From contig DHHQ01000003.1 of the NCBI GenBank assembly GCA_002403375.1, forward strand, positions 46,320 through 84,486: a stretch of DNA of 38,167 bases. The letters run 5' to 3'. Position numbers and translations under genes: made by a program. Positions 1-7,285 of the stretch are shown here, one piece after another; position 1 is the stretch's first letter, and every line of letters starts with the position of its first letter. Origin of the DNA: Thiobacillus denitrificans (GTDB taxonomy: Bacteria; Pseudomonadota; Gammaproteobacteria; Burkholderiales; Thiobacillaceae). The notes below the pieces were generated by a model. It did no database searches. It saw only the letters and a program-made list of their open reading frames with translations, and was not told the DNA's origin.

Positions 1-11
1 GCCCCTGCAGT

Positions 12-1220
12 TCAGTGTGCAGCCCACTGCACGGTATTCAGGTCGATGCCTTCCTTGAACATCTCCCACAGCGGGGAAAGCTCGCGCAGCTTGCCGATCT
101 TCTCGTGCAGCAGCTTGATGGCGTAGTCGACTTCTTCCTCGGTGGTGAAACGGCCGATCGAAAAGCGGATCGAGCTGTGCGCCAGTTCGTCGCTGCGGCC
201 GAGCGCGCGCAGCACGTAGGACGGCTCGAGGCTGGCGGAGGTGCACGCCGAGCCCGACGACACGGCCAGGTCCTTGATCGCCATGATCAGCGACTCGCCC
301 TCGACGAAGTTGAAGCTGACGTTGAGGTTGTGCGGCACGCGCTGGTCCATGTCGCCGTTGAGGTGCACTTCCTCGATGTCCTTGAGGCCGGCATAAAGGC
401 GGTCGCGCAGCATGCGGATGCGCTCGTTCTCCGCAGCCATTTCCTCTTTCGCGATGCGGAACGCCTCGCCCATGCCGACGATCTGGTGTGTCGCCAGGGT
501 GCCGGAACGCATGCCGCGCTCATGGCCGCCACCGTGCATCTGCGCCTCGAGGCGGATGCGCGGCTTGCGGCGCACGTACAGCGCGCCGACGCCCTTCGGG
601 CCGTAGGTCTTGTGCGCCGAGAACGACATCAGGTCGACCGGCAGCTTGGACAGGTCGATCGGCATCTTGCCGGTGGCCTGCGCGGCGTCGACGTGGAAGA
701 TCACGCCCTTCTCGCGGCAGATCTTGCCGAGGGCGTCGATGTCCTGGATCACGCCGATCTCGTTGTTGACCGCCATCACCGAAGCCAGCACGGTGTCGGG
801 GCGGATCGCGGCGCGGAACTCGTCCAGATCCAGCAGGCCGTTTTCCTTGACGTTCAGATAGGTCGCCTCGAAGCCCTGGCGCTCCATCTCGCGGACGGTG
901 TCGAGCACGGCCTTGTGCTCGGTGCGCACGGTGATGATGTGCTTGCCCTTGGTGCCGGAGTAGAAATGGCCGGCACCCTTGATGGCGAGGTTGTTCGACT
1001 CGGTGGCGCCCGAGGTGAACACGATCTCTTTCGGGTCCGCACCGACCAGGGCGGCGATGTGGCCGCGTGCCTCCTCGACCGCCTTCTCGGCCTCCCAGCC
1101 ATAGGGATGCGAGCGCGACGCCGGATTGCCGAAATGCTCGGTCAGGTAGGGAATCATCTTTTCGGCCACGCGGGGGTCGACCGGGGTGGTGGCGGAATAG
1201 TCGAAATAGATTGTCTTCAT
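12..1220 (-). CDS. iscS: Cysteine desulfurase IscS
   Basis: This is a pyridoxal-phosphate enzyme that removes sulfur from L-cysteine, giving alanine and an enzyme-bound persulfide that feeds Fe-S cluster assembly on IscU and tRNA thiolation. The 402-residue length is close to the roughly 404 residues usual for IscS. The SAHK motif supplies the PLP lysine (K204), and SSGSACTS carries the persulfide cysteine C326 in the mobile loop. The C-terminal tail around SPLWEMFKEGID is the kind that docks IscU in this family. The ATG start follows iscR by 22 bp with an AAGG element about 8 nt upstream, so it is probably co-transcribed with iscR. The partner genes iscU, iscA and others are expected beyond the left edge but cannot be seen. 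Confidence 0.97.
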   Translation of the reverse strand: MKTIYFDYSATTPVDPRVAEKMIPYLTEHFGNPASRSHPYGWEAEKAVEEARGHIAALVGADPKEIVFTSGATESNNLAIKGAGHFYSGTKGKHIITVRTEHKAVLDTVREMERQGFEATYLNVKENGLLDLDEFRAAIRPDTVLASVMAVNNEIGVIQDIDALGKICREKGVIFHVDAAQATGKMPIDLSKLPVDLMSFSAHKTYGPKGVGALYVRRKPRIRLEAQMHGGGHERGMRSGTLATHQIVGMGEAFRIAKEEMAAENERIRMLRDRLYAGLKDIEEVHLNGDMDQRVPHNLNVSFNFVEGESLIMAIKDLAVSSGSACTSASLEPSYVLRALGRSDELAHSSIRFSIGRFTTEEEVDYAIKLLHEKIGKLRELSPLWEMFKEGIDLNTVQWAAH

Positions 1221-1242
1221 CGTTTTGCCTTGGTTGAATCGC

Positions 1243-1704
1243 TCAAACAGCCGCCGTCAGTTTCGGCGCGCGGCGGTCCTGCAGGACCTTTTCCTTGCAT
1301 TCGTCCTGCTTGGCCACCAGCGAGGCCAGCGTGACGTTGTCGAGGTAATCGTAGATGTGCGCGTTGAGGCCGACCCACAGGTCGTGCGTCAGGCACCGGT
1401 GCTCGTCATGGCAGTTCTCCTTGCCGCCGCACTGGGTCGCGTCGATGGGCTCGTCGACCGCGCGGATGATGTCGGCCACGGTGACGTCGTCGAGCGCGCG
1501 GGCGAGATAATAACCGCCGCCCGGCCCGCGCACGCTTTCGACCAGCTCGTGCCGGCGCAGACGGCTGAACAGCTGCTCCAGATACGACAGGGATATGTCC
1601 TGGCGCTCGCTGATTCCGGCCAGCGTCACCGGATTCTTGCCCCCGCGCAACGCCAGGTCCAGCATGGCGGTGACGGCAAAGCGCCCCTTGGTGGTCAGTC
1701 TCAT
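1243..1704 (-). CDS. iscR: Fe-S cluster-sensing transcriptional regulator IscR
   Basis: IscR is an Rrf2-family winged-helix regulator that binds a [2Fe-2S] cluster and, in the holo form, represses its own isc operon. The 153-residue protein opens with MRLTTKGRFAVTAMLDLA, the family's first helix. The recognition helix region SYLEQLFSRLR lies at residues 40-50. The ligand set is intact: C92, C98, C104 and H107, the same numbering as the E. coli protein. An AGGAGA ribosome binding site lies about 6 nt before the ATG. Upstream are two adjoining IscR-type boxes and a good sigma-70 promoter whose -35 hexamer lies inside the nearer box, so negative autoregulation is strongly suggested. Confidence 0.97.
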   Translation of the reverse strand: MRLTTKGRFAVTAMLDLALRGGKNPVTLAGISERQDISLSYLEQLFSRLRRHELVESVRGPGGGYYLARALDDVTVADIIRAVDEPIDATQCGGKENCHDEHRCLTHDLWVGLNAHIYDYLDNVTLASLVAKQDECKEKVLQDRRAPKLTAAV

Positions 1705-1730
1705 GACGGTTCTCCTGAAATTTCACTCGA

Positions 1731-1759
1731 ACTATAAAATACCCGAGCATTTCAGTCAA
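1731..1759 (-). promoter_or_regulatory. sigma-70 promoter of iscR-iscS
   Basis: On the minus strand TTGACT (1759-1754) and TATAGT (1736-1731) are separated by exactly 17 bp. The -35 element and most of the spacer lie inside the promoter-proximal IscR box, the arrangement expected for repression by holo-IscR. The predicted start is near 1724, giving a short leader to the iscR ATG at 1704. Confidence 0.75.
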
Positions 1760-1763
1760 CTAC
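1739..1763 (-). promoter_or_regulatory. IscR type 1-like operator, iscR-proximal copy
   Basis: This 25-bp site, read on the minus strand, has the left half GTAGTTGACT and the right half CTCGGGTAT. The E. coli type 1 IscR consensus starts ATASYYGACT and ends in RSTAT-like bases, so both halves fit well. It overlaps the -35 region of the iscR promoter. It directly abuts a second copy at 1764-1788. Confidence 0.75.
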
Positions 1764-1788
1764 TTACCCAAGTAATTCAGTCAACTAT
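1764..1788 (-). promoter_or_regulatory. IscR type 1-like operator, distal copy overlapping the cysE stop
   Basis: This second 25-bp site begins ATAGTTGACT and ends ACTTGGGTAA on the minus strand. It is in the same orientation as the proximal site, with no base between them. Its left part also encodes the last residues of CysE (IVD) and the TGA stop, so the operator and the end of the gene share sequence. Its right half is weaker than that of the proximal copy. Confidence 0.65.
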
Positions 1789-2535
1789 TTTGTTCAGATA
1801 GTTCGGGTCGAAATCGTCGGGCTTGTCCTGCCCGGCGGGCAGGCCCGCCCCCAGCTTTTCCAGTTGCGCCAGGACCAGGTCGAGCCGGTGGTCGATGTGG
1901 GCCGAATGGTCGATCAGCCCATGGATCGCCTTGACCATCGGGTCGTTCATGTCGGCCGAGATCGCATAGGCGGAGAAGCCGAGCTTCTCCGCCTGCTCGC
2001 TGCGCTGCTTCTCGACCGCGCGGTCGAGGATGCGCGCCGGGATGCCGACCGCGGTGGCGTCGTCCGGCACGTCCTTGACCACCACGGCGTTGGAGCCGAT
2101 GCGCGCGTTGGCCCCGATGGTGATCGGGCCGAGGATCTTGGCGCCCGCCCCCACCACCACGCCGTTCATCAGCGTGGGATGGCGCTTGCCCTTGTTCCAC
2201 GAGGTGCCGCCGAGCGTGACGCCGTGGTACAGCGTGCAGTCGTCGCCGATTTCGGCGGTCTCGCCCACCACCACCCCCATGCCGTGGTCGATGAAGACGC
2301 GGCGGCCGATGGTGGCGCCCGGGTGGATCTCGATGCCGGTGAGCCAGCGGCCAAGGTGCGAAATGAAGCGCGCCAGCCACTTCCAGCCCATGCGCCACAG
2401 CGTGTTCGCCAGACGGTGCACGACCATGGCGTGGAAGCCCGGGTAGGTGGTGACGACCTCGAAGGTCGAACGCGCCGCCGGGTCGCGGTCGAACACGACG
2501 GCGACGTCTTCCTTGAGTTGGCTGATGAGGCTCAT
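1777..2535 (-). CDS. cysE: Serine O-acetyltransferase CysE (Isc-linked type)
   Basis: This enzyme transfers acetyl from acetyl-CoA to L-serine to give O-acetylserine, the committed step of cysteine synthesis. The 252-residue protein has a short helical N-terminal part and then the left-handed beta-helix hexapeptide repeats of the acyltransferase (about residues 66-165). Catalytic residues D83 and H84 lie in FIDHGMG, and H119 is in KRHPTL. The N-terminal domain is shorter than in E. coli CysE, as in the CysE/NifP forms found beside iscR or nif genes. It sits between trmJ and iscR, behind its own IscR-type box. No Shine-Dalgarno sequence precedes the ATG, and the predicted transcription start falls on or next to it. 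The C-terminal roughly 80 residues beyond the acyltransferase fold are charged and less conserved. Confidence 0.94.
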   Translation of the reverse strand: MSLISQLKEDVAVVFDRDPAARSTFEVVTTYPGFHAMVVHRLANTLWRMGWKWLARFISHLGRWLTGIEIHPGATIGRRVFIDHGMGVVVGETAEIGDDCTLYHGVTLGGTSWNKGKRHPTLMNGVVVGAGAKILGPITIGANARIGSNAVVVKDVPDDATAVGIPARILDRAVEKQRSEQAEKLGFSAYAISADMNDPMVKAIHGLIDHSAHIDHRLDLVLAQLEKLGAGLPAGQDKPDDFDPNYLNKIVD

Positions 2536-2549
2536 GCGCGGAGAATGCT

Positions 2550-2574
2550 TTTTCCGAGTAATTTAGTCAACTAT
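2550..2574 (-). promoter_or_regulatory. IscR type 1-like operator before cysE
   Basis: This 25-bp site starts ATAGTTGACT and continues through TTACTCGG on the minus strand. It matches the two iscR boxes closely, but its last bases are AAAA instead of GTAT. TTGACT (2570-2565) could be a -35 element, with a weak CATTCT (2547-2542) 17 bp away. The TAG stop of trmJ (2573-2571) lies inside the box, just as the cysE stop lies inside the distal iscR box. Confidence 0.65.
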
Positions 2575-3329
2575 TGCGGGTTTCGGTTCCGGGGCGCCGC
2601 CTTGGCTTCCTGCGCGGCCGTAAGGATGCCGCGCAGGATGTTCACCTCCTCCTTCGCCAGCCGCGTGCGCGAGAACAGCCGGCGCAGCTTGAGCATCAGC
2701 TTGCCGGGCGAACCGGGATTGAGGAACTCGAGTTCGCCGAGCGCGGTTTCCAGGTGGACGTAGAACTTTTCCATCTCGTCGCCGCTCGCCGCGTCGATTT
2801 CGGGTTGCGGCCAGGCGGCACGTCCGAGCCAGGCCTGCCGGAGCTCGTAGCTCAGCACCTGCACGGCCGCGGCGAGGTTGAGCGAGCTGTAGTCGGGGTT
2901 GGCGGGGATCGTCACCAGCCCCTGGCACAGGCTCAGCTCCTCGTTGGACAGCCCGCTGGTCTCGTTGCCGAACACCAGCGCCACCGGTGCGGCCTGCGCC
3001 TCGCCGAGCAGGCGGGCGGCCGCCTCGGGCGGCGTCAGCACCTCGGCCACGATGTCGCGCCGACGCGCCGAAACGCCGAGCGCCAGGGTGGTGCCGGCGA
3101 GCGCCTCGGCGAGCGTCGTGCACACCGTCGCGTTTTCCAGTACGTCGGCCGCGCCCGAGGCCATGGCGTCCGCCTGGCTGTTGGGGAAAACCGCGGGGTC
3201 GACGAGGGTCAGATGCGACAGCCCCATCGTCTTCATCGCCCGTGCCGCGGCGCCGATATTTCCGGGATGGCTGGTGCGCGCCAGCACGATGCGGATGTTG
3301 GCGAGAAGTTTCGGGTCTGACGGGGTCAT
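2571..3329 (-). CDS. trmJ: tRNA (cytidine/uridine-2'-O-)-methyltransferase TrmJ
   Basis: TrmJ is a SPOUT-class enzyme that methylates the 2'-OH of nucleotide 32 in the tRNA anticodon loop using S-adenosylmethionine. The TrmH-family motif 1 is in ARTSHPGNIGAAARAM (residues 17-32). The knotted SAM-binding motifs are VFGNETSGL (119-127) and PANPDYSSLNLAAAVQVL (142-159). The 252-residue length fits the family. The start chosen at 3329 places the family N-terminus right after the initiator Met; the frame stays open another 77 codons upstream, but that part overlaps the divergent suhB. The trmJ-iscR-iscS neighbourhood with divergent suhB is also the E. coli order. No clear ribosome binding site is visible. 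Confidence 0.93.
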   Translation of the reverse strand: MTPSDPKLLANIRIVLARTSHPGNIGAAARAMKTMGLSHLTLVDPAVFPNSQADAMASGAADVLENATVCTTLAEALAGTTLALGVSARRRDIVAEVLTPPEAAARLLGEAQAAPVALVFGNETSGLSNEELSLCQGLVTIPANPDYSSLNLAAAVQVLSYELRQAWLGRAAWPQPEIDAASGDEMEKFYVHLETALGELEFLNPGSPGKLMLKLRRLFSRTRLAKEEVNILRGILTAAQEAKAAPRNRNPQ

Positions 3330-3374
3330 CAAGTAAAATAGCGGGCTCGTTCTTTGAATCGTTTGCCAGACATC
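3330..3374. promoter_or_regulatory. Divergent trmJ/suhB control region
   Basis: Only 45 bp separate the two divergent start codons. TAAAAT at 3334-3339 on the plus strand could be the suhB -10, and its complement TATTTTA could serve trmJ, so the two -10 elements may overlap. I see no convincing -35 hexamer for either gene and no strong ribosome binding site. Confidence 0.35.
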
Positions 3375-4181
3375 ATGCATCCCATGCTCAACACGGCGGT
3401 GAAGGCCGCTCGCAAGGCGGGGGCGATCATCAATCGCGCCTCGCTCGACCTCGACCAGCTCACCGTGCGGAGCAAACAGGATCGCGATTACGTCAGCGAA
3501 GTCGACCAGATGGCCGAGCGCGCCATCATCGAAACCCTGCTCGACGCCTATCCAAACCACGGGATTCTAGCAGAGGAGTCCGGCGCCGCCGACGCCAAGA
3601 ACGGCGAGGACTTCGTCTGGATCATCGACCCGCTCGACGGCACCACCAACTTCCTCCACGGCCTGCCGCAGTACTCGGTCTCCATCGCGCTCAAGCACAA
3701 GGGCCAGATCACCCAGGCCGTGGTGTTCGACCCGGCGCGCAACGAACTCTTCACCGCCAGCCGCGGCCGCGGCGCCACGCTCAACGACCGCCGTATCCGC
3801 ACCAGCAAGCGCAGCAAGCTGTCGGAGTGCCTGATCGGCACCGGCTTCCCGTTCCGCGACTTCAGCTTCGCCGAGGCCTACCTCAACATGTTCCGCGACA
3901 TGATGAAGGCCACCTCGGGCCTGCGTCGTCCCGGTTCGGCCGCGCTCGACCTCGCCTGGGTCGCCTGCGGACGCTACGACGGCTTCTGGGAAATGCACCT
4001 GAAGCCCTGGGATCTCGCCGCCGGCAGCCTGATCGCCCAGGAGTCCGGCGCGCTGGTCGGCAATTTCATGGGCGACGAGGGCTTCCTCGAGTCCGGCAAC
4101 ATCGTCGCCGGCAACCCCAAGGTGTTCGCGCAGATGCTGCAGATCATCGCGCCGCACCTGCCGCCCGAACTGAAGGTCTGA
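3375..4181 (+). CDS. suhB: Inositol-1-monophosphatase family protein SuhB
   Basis: SuhB is a Mg-dependent phosphatase of the IMPase fold. In E. coli it hydrolyses inositol phosphates and also joins the rRNA antitermination complex. The 268 residues match the E. coli length (267). The metal-binding signature is complete: EESG (67-70), IDPLDGTTNFLHG (84-96) and PWDLAAG (211-217). The start at MHPMLN matches the family N-terminus; an upstream in-frame ATG at 3354 would add seven residues unlike the family. It is 16 bp ahead of mutS on the same strand and probably co-transcribed with it. Which of the two SuhB roles matters here cannot be read from sequence. Confidence 0.94.
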   Translation: MHPMLNTAVKAARKAGAIINRASLDLDQLTVRSKQDRDYVSEVDQMAERAIIETLLDAYPNHGILAEESGAADAKNGEDFVWIIDPLDGTTNFLHGLPQYSVSIALKHKGQITQAVVFDPARNELFTASRGRGATLNDRRIRTSKRSKLSECLIGTGFPFRDFSFAEAYLNMFRDMMKATSGLRRPGSAALDLAWVACGRYDGFWEMHLKPWDLAAGSLIAQESGALVGNFMGDEGFLESGNIVAGNPKVFAQMLQIIAPHLPPELKV

Positions 4182-4197
4182 TCCAGGCGCCTGCTTC

Positions 4198-6780
4198 ATG
4201 ACCGTCGCCAGGGAGCCCGCCGCCCACACGCCGATGATGCAGCAGTACCTCGGCATCAAGGCGCAGCATCCCGACATGCTGCTGTTCTACCGCATGGGCG
4301 ACTTCTACGAGCTGTTCTTCGACGACGCCGAGAAGGCGGCGCGGCTGCTCAACATCACCCTCACCACCCGCGGCGCGTCGGCCGGCACCCCGATCAGAAT
4401 GGCGGGCGTGCCCTACCACAGCGCCGAGCAGTACCTCGCGCGCCTCTTGAAGCTCGGCGAATCGGTGGTGATCGCCGAGCAGGTCGGCGACCCGGCGACG
4501 TCGAAGGGCCCGGTGGAGCGCCAGGTCACGCGCATCGTCACCCCCGGCACGCTGACTGATTCGGGGCTTCTGGACGAGACGCGCGACACCCTGATCCTCG
4601 CGATCGCCCCGGGCCCGGCCAACCCGGCAACCGCTGCCACGCTCGGCATCGCCTGGCTCAACCTCGCCGCCGGGCGCTTCCAGGTCAGCGAATGCCAGGC
4701 CTCCGCCCTGCCCGCCCTGCTCGCGCGCATCCGCCCCGCGGAGATCCTCGCGCCGGACGATTTCGCGCTCGACGCCCCCTGCGCGGTCCGTCGCCTTGCG
4801 CCGTGGCAGTTCGATTCGGACAGTGCCGAGGCGCGGCTCGCGCAGCAGTTCGGCAGCCGTGACCTCGCGGGCTTCGGCGTCGCCGACCTGCCGCTCGCGA
4901 TCGCGGCGGCGGGCGCGCTGCTCGACTACATCCAGGCCACGCAGCGCACCGCGCTACCGCACCTGCAGGCGATCCACGCCGAGCGGGACAGCGACTTCGT
5001 CCAGCTCGACGCGGCCACCCGGCGGAACCTGGAACTCACCGAAACGCTGCGCGGCGAGGCGGCGCCGACGCTGTTGTCGGTGCTCGACACCACCGCCACC
5101 GGCATGGGCACGCGCCTGCTCAGGCACTGGCTGCACCATCCGCTGCGCGACCGAGAAATCCTGACCCGGCGGCGCGACGCCATCGGCGTGCTCGCCGAGG
5201 CGCCGGACACGGCCACTGCCCTCGCCCGCGTGCTCAGAAGCTGCGCCGACGTCGAGCGGATCAGCGGCCGGATCGCGCTGAAGAACACCCGACCGCGCGA
5301 CCTCTCCGGACTGCGCGACACCCTCGCGCTGCTGCCCGACCTGGCGGGCGCGCTGCCCGACGACCACGGGCGGCTGTCGGCGCTCAAGGTTTCGCTCGCC
5401 GCGCGCCCGGACCTGCATGCCCTGCTCGCCCGAGCGGTCCAGCCCGAACCGGCCAGCGTGCTGCGCGAAGGCGGCGTGATCGCCGACGGCTACGACGCCG
5501 AACTCGACGAATTGCGGGCGCTGACGCGCGATGCCGGCGCCTTCCTGCTGGAGCTCGAGACGCGCGAGCGCACGCGCACCGGCATCGCCACTTTGAAAGT
5601 GGAATACAACAAGGTGCACGGCTTCTACATCGAGGTGAGCCGGGCGCAGGCGGACAAGGTGGCGGTGCCCGACGACTACCGCCGCCGGCAGACGCTGAAG
5701 AACGCCGAGCGCTACATCACGCCCGAGCTCAAGGCCTTCGAGGACAAGGCCCTGTCGGCGCAGGAACGTGCGCTGGCGCGCGAGAAGGCGCTGTTCGACG
5801 CACTGCTCGACACCCTCACGCCGCACGTGCCCGCCCTGCTGGCCATCGCTGCGGCGCTCGCCGAGATCGACGTGCTGGCGAGCCAGGCCGAGCGCGCGGG
5901 CACGCTGAAGCTGTGCCCGGCCGAGTACACCAGCGAACCCGGCATCGTCGTCCGCGGCGGCCGCCACCCGGTGGTCGAGGCGCAGGTCGACCATTTCATC
6001 CCCAACGACGTCACGCTCAACCGCACGCGGCAGATGCTGCTGATCACCGGCCCCAACATGGGCGGCAAGTCGACCTACATGCGGCAAGTCGCGCTGATCA
6101 CGCTGATGGGGTGTTGCGGCCTGTGGGTGCCGGCCAGTTCCGCGCGGCTCGGCGAGGTGGACCAGATCTTCACCCGCATCGGCGCGTCGGACGACCTCGC
6201 CGGCGGGCGGTCGACCTTCATGGTCGAGATGACCGAGACCGCGCACATCCTGCACAACGCCAGCGCCAACAGCCTGGTCTTGCTCGACGAAATCGGCCGC
6301 GGCACCTCGACCTTCGACGGCCTCGCGCTAGCGTGGGCGGTGGCGCGCCACCTGGTCACCGCGACGCGCGCGTTCACCCTGTTCGCCACCCACTATTTCG
6401 AGCTGACGCAGCTCGCGCAGGAGTTCCGCCAGCTCGCCAACGTGCATCTGGACGCCAAGGAGCACGGCACCGACCTGGTGTTCCTGCACGCAGTCGAGGA
6501 AGGCCCGGCCTCGCAGAGCTACGGCATCCAGGTCGCCCGGCTGGCCGGCGTGCCGAGCCCGGTCATCCACGCGGCGCGGCGCCACCTGCGCGAACTCGAG
6601 GACGCGCAGCTGCAGCCCGGCCCGCAGGGCGACCTGTTCGCCGCGCACCTGCCCAACGACGAACCGCCGCCGCACCCCGCGCTCGACCAGCTGCGCGAGC
6701 TCGATCCCGACACGCTCACGCCGAAGGCGGCGCTGGACATGCTCTACGCGTTGAAGGCGCTGACGGATACCGCGGCGTGA
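4198..6780 (+). CDS. mutS: DNA mismatch repair ATPase MutS
   Basis: MutS recognises base mismatches and small loops and recruits MutL. The 860-residue protein is full length. The N-terminal mismatch-probing motif GDFYELF supplies F36 and E38, the same positions as in E. coli. The connector, lever and clamp regions follow, then the ABC-type ATPase with Walker A GPNMGGKST at 618-626, Walker B around LVLLDEIGRGTSTFDG, and the FATHYFEL switch. The C-terminal end after the ATPase (PQGDLFAAHLPNDE onward) contains the helix-turn-helix and tetramer-forming part. Nothing suggests a mutator allele. The next gene begins 13 bp downstream. Confidence 0.98.
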   Translation: MTVAREPAAHTPMMQQYLGIKAQHPDMLLFYRMGDFYELFFDDAEKAARLLNITLTTRGASAGTPIRMAGVPYHSAEQYLARLLKLGESVVIAEQVGDPATSKGPVERQVTRIVTPGTLTDSGLLDETRDTLILAIAPGPANPATAATLGIAWLNLAAGRFQVSECQASALPALLARIRPAEILAPDDFALDAPCAVRRLAPWQFDSDSAEARLAQQFGSRDLAGFGVADLPLAIAAAGALLDYIQATQRTALPHLQAIHAERDSDFVQLDAATRRNLELTETLRGEAAPTLLSVLDTTATGMGTRLLRHWLHHPLRDREILTRRRDAIGVLAEAPDTATALARVLRSCADVERISGRIALKNTRPRDLSGLRDTLALLPDLAGALPDDHGRLSALKVSLAARPDLHALLARAVQPEPASVLREGGVIADGYDAELDELRALTRDAGAFLLELETRERTRTGIATLKVEYNKVHGFYIEVSRAQADKVAVPDDYRRRQTLKNAERYITPELKAFEDKALSAQERALAREKALFDALLDTLTPHVPALLAIAAALAEIDVLASQAERAGTLKLCPAEYTSEPGIVVRGGRHPVVEAQVDHFIPNDVTLNRTRQMLLITGPNMGGKSTYMRQVALITLMGCCGLWVPASSARLGEVDQIFTRIGASDDLAGGRSTFMVEMTETAHILHNASANSLVLLDEIGRGTSTFDGLALAWAVARHLVTATRAFTLFATHYFELTQLAQEFRQLANVHLDAKEHGTDLVFLHAVEEGPASQSYGIQVARLAGVPSPVIHAARRHLRELEDAQLQPGPQGDLFAAHLPNDEPPPHPALDQLRELDPDTLTPKAALDMLYALKALTDTAA

Positions 6781-6793
6781 GCACCCGAAGACC

Positions 6794-7063
6794 ATGAAGA
6801 CCTTGCGCGTGGACGCCGCGGCGCTCGGCCTCGACTTCGACGCCGCGCTGAAACTGGCGGCGGCCATCGCCGCGCAGCAGTTGGGCGACGACACGATGCT
6901 GTTGAGCTGGTACGACCGCGAACGCGGTCTGGAGTCACCGGCGGGCGTCTCCGAATGCCACGAAGGCTGCGCGACCAAGGGGTCGTGGGACTATGCGCTG
7001 AACCGCGGCGCGCGGCTGGCGGTGGAATTCGAGGCCGGCCGCTTCACTTTCTGCTTTCTCTAG
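6794..7063 (+). CDS. Small conserved hypothetical protein after mutS
   Basis: This 89-residue soluble protein starts MKTLRVDAAALGLDF. It has an Ala-rich helix (about 17-30), then LLSWYDRERGLESPAGVSE, then a CHEGC motif (C55, H56, C59), and ends in a hydrophobic strand, RFTFCFL. No signal peptide or membrane segment is visible. It resembles a small family of unknown function, perhaps DUF5619, but I recognise it only loosely. The Cys/His cluster could bind a metal, which is inference. It lies 13 bp after mutS and is probably read from the same transcript. Its TAG stop lies in a CTAG palindrome that also holds the stop of the convergent gene. Confidence 0.7.
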   Translation: MKTLRVDAAALGLDFDAALKLAAAIAAQQLGDDTMLLSWYDRERGLESPAGVSECHEGCATKGSWDYALNRGARLAVEFEAGRFTFCFL

Positions 7064-7281
7064 GCCCCCGCCACGACCCGCACCGTCCGGCCCAGGCACG
7101 TCACCGTCTGGCCTGCGCGGATCTTCGCCGTCTTGCGGCTCTCCGGCCGGCCGTCGACGCTGGCCTCGCCGCTGGCGATCAGCAGCTTGCCCTGCCCCCC
7201 GCTGTCGGCGATGCCGGCGAGCTTGAGCAGGTCGCACAACGCGACGTGCTCGCCGCGCAAAGTGAATTCGAGGGTTTCCAT
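7060..7281 (-). CDS. S4-domain RNA-binding protein (YbcJ-like)
   Basis: This 73-residue protein is essentially one S4 RNA-binding fold. It begins METLEFTLRGEHVALCDLLKLAGI, followed by the characteristic GQGKLLIASGEASVDGRPESRKTAKIRAGQTV. The family (E. coli YbcJ is a member) is small and binds structured RNA; targets are not established. The start at 7281 is set by the family N-terminus, because the upstream open frame overlaps the DUF2818 gene. It begins 4 nt after the DUF2818 stop and so looks like the last cistron of the nuo transcription unit. No ribosome binding site stands out, which would fit translational coupling. Confidence 0.85.
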   Translation of the reverse strand: METLEFTLRGEHVALCDLLKLAGIADSGGQGKLLIASGEASVDGRPESRKTAKIRAGQTVTCLGRTVRVVAGA

Positions 7282-7285
7282 GGGC

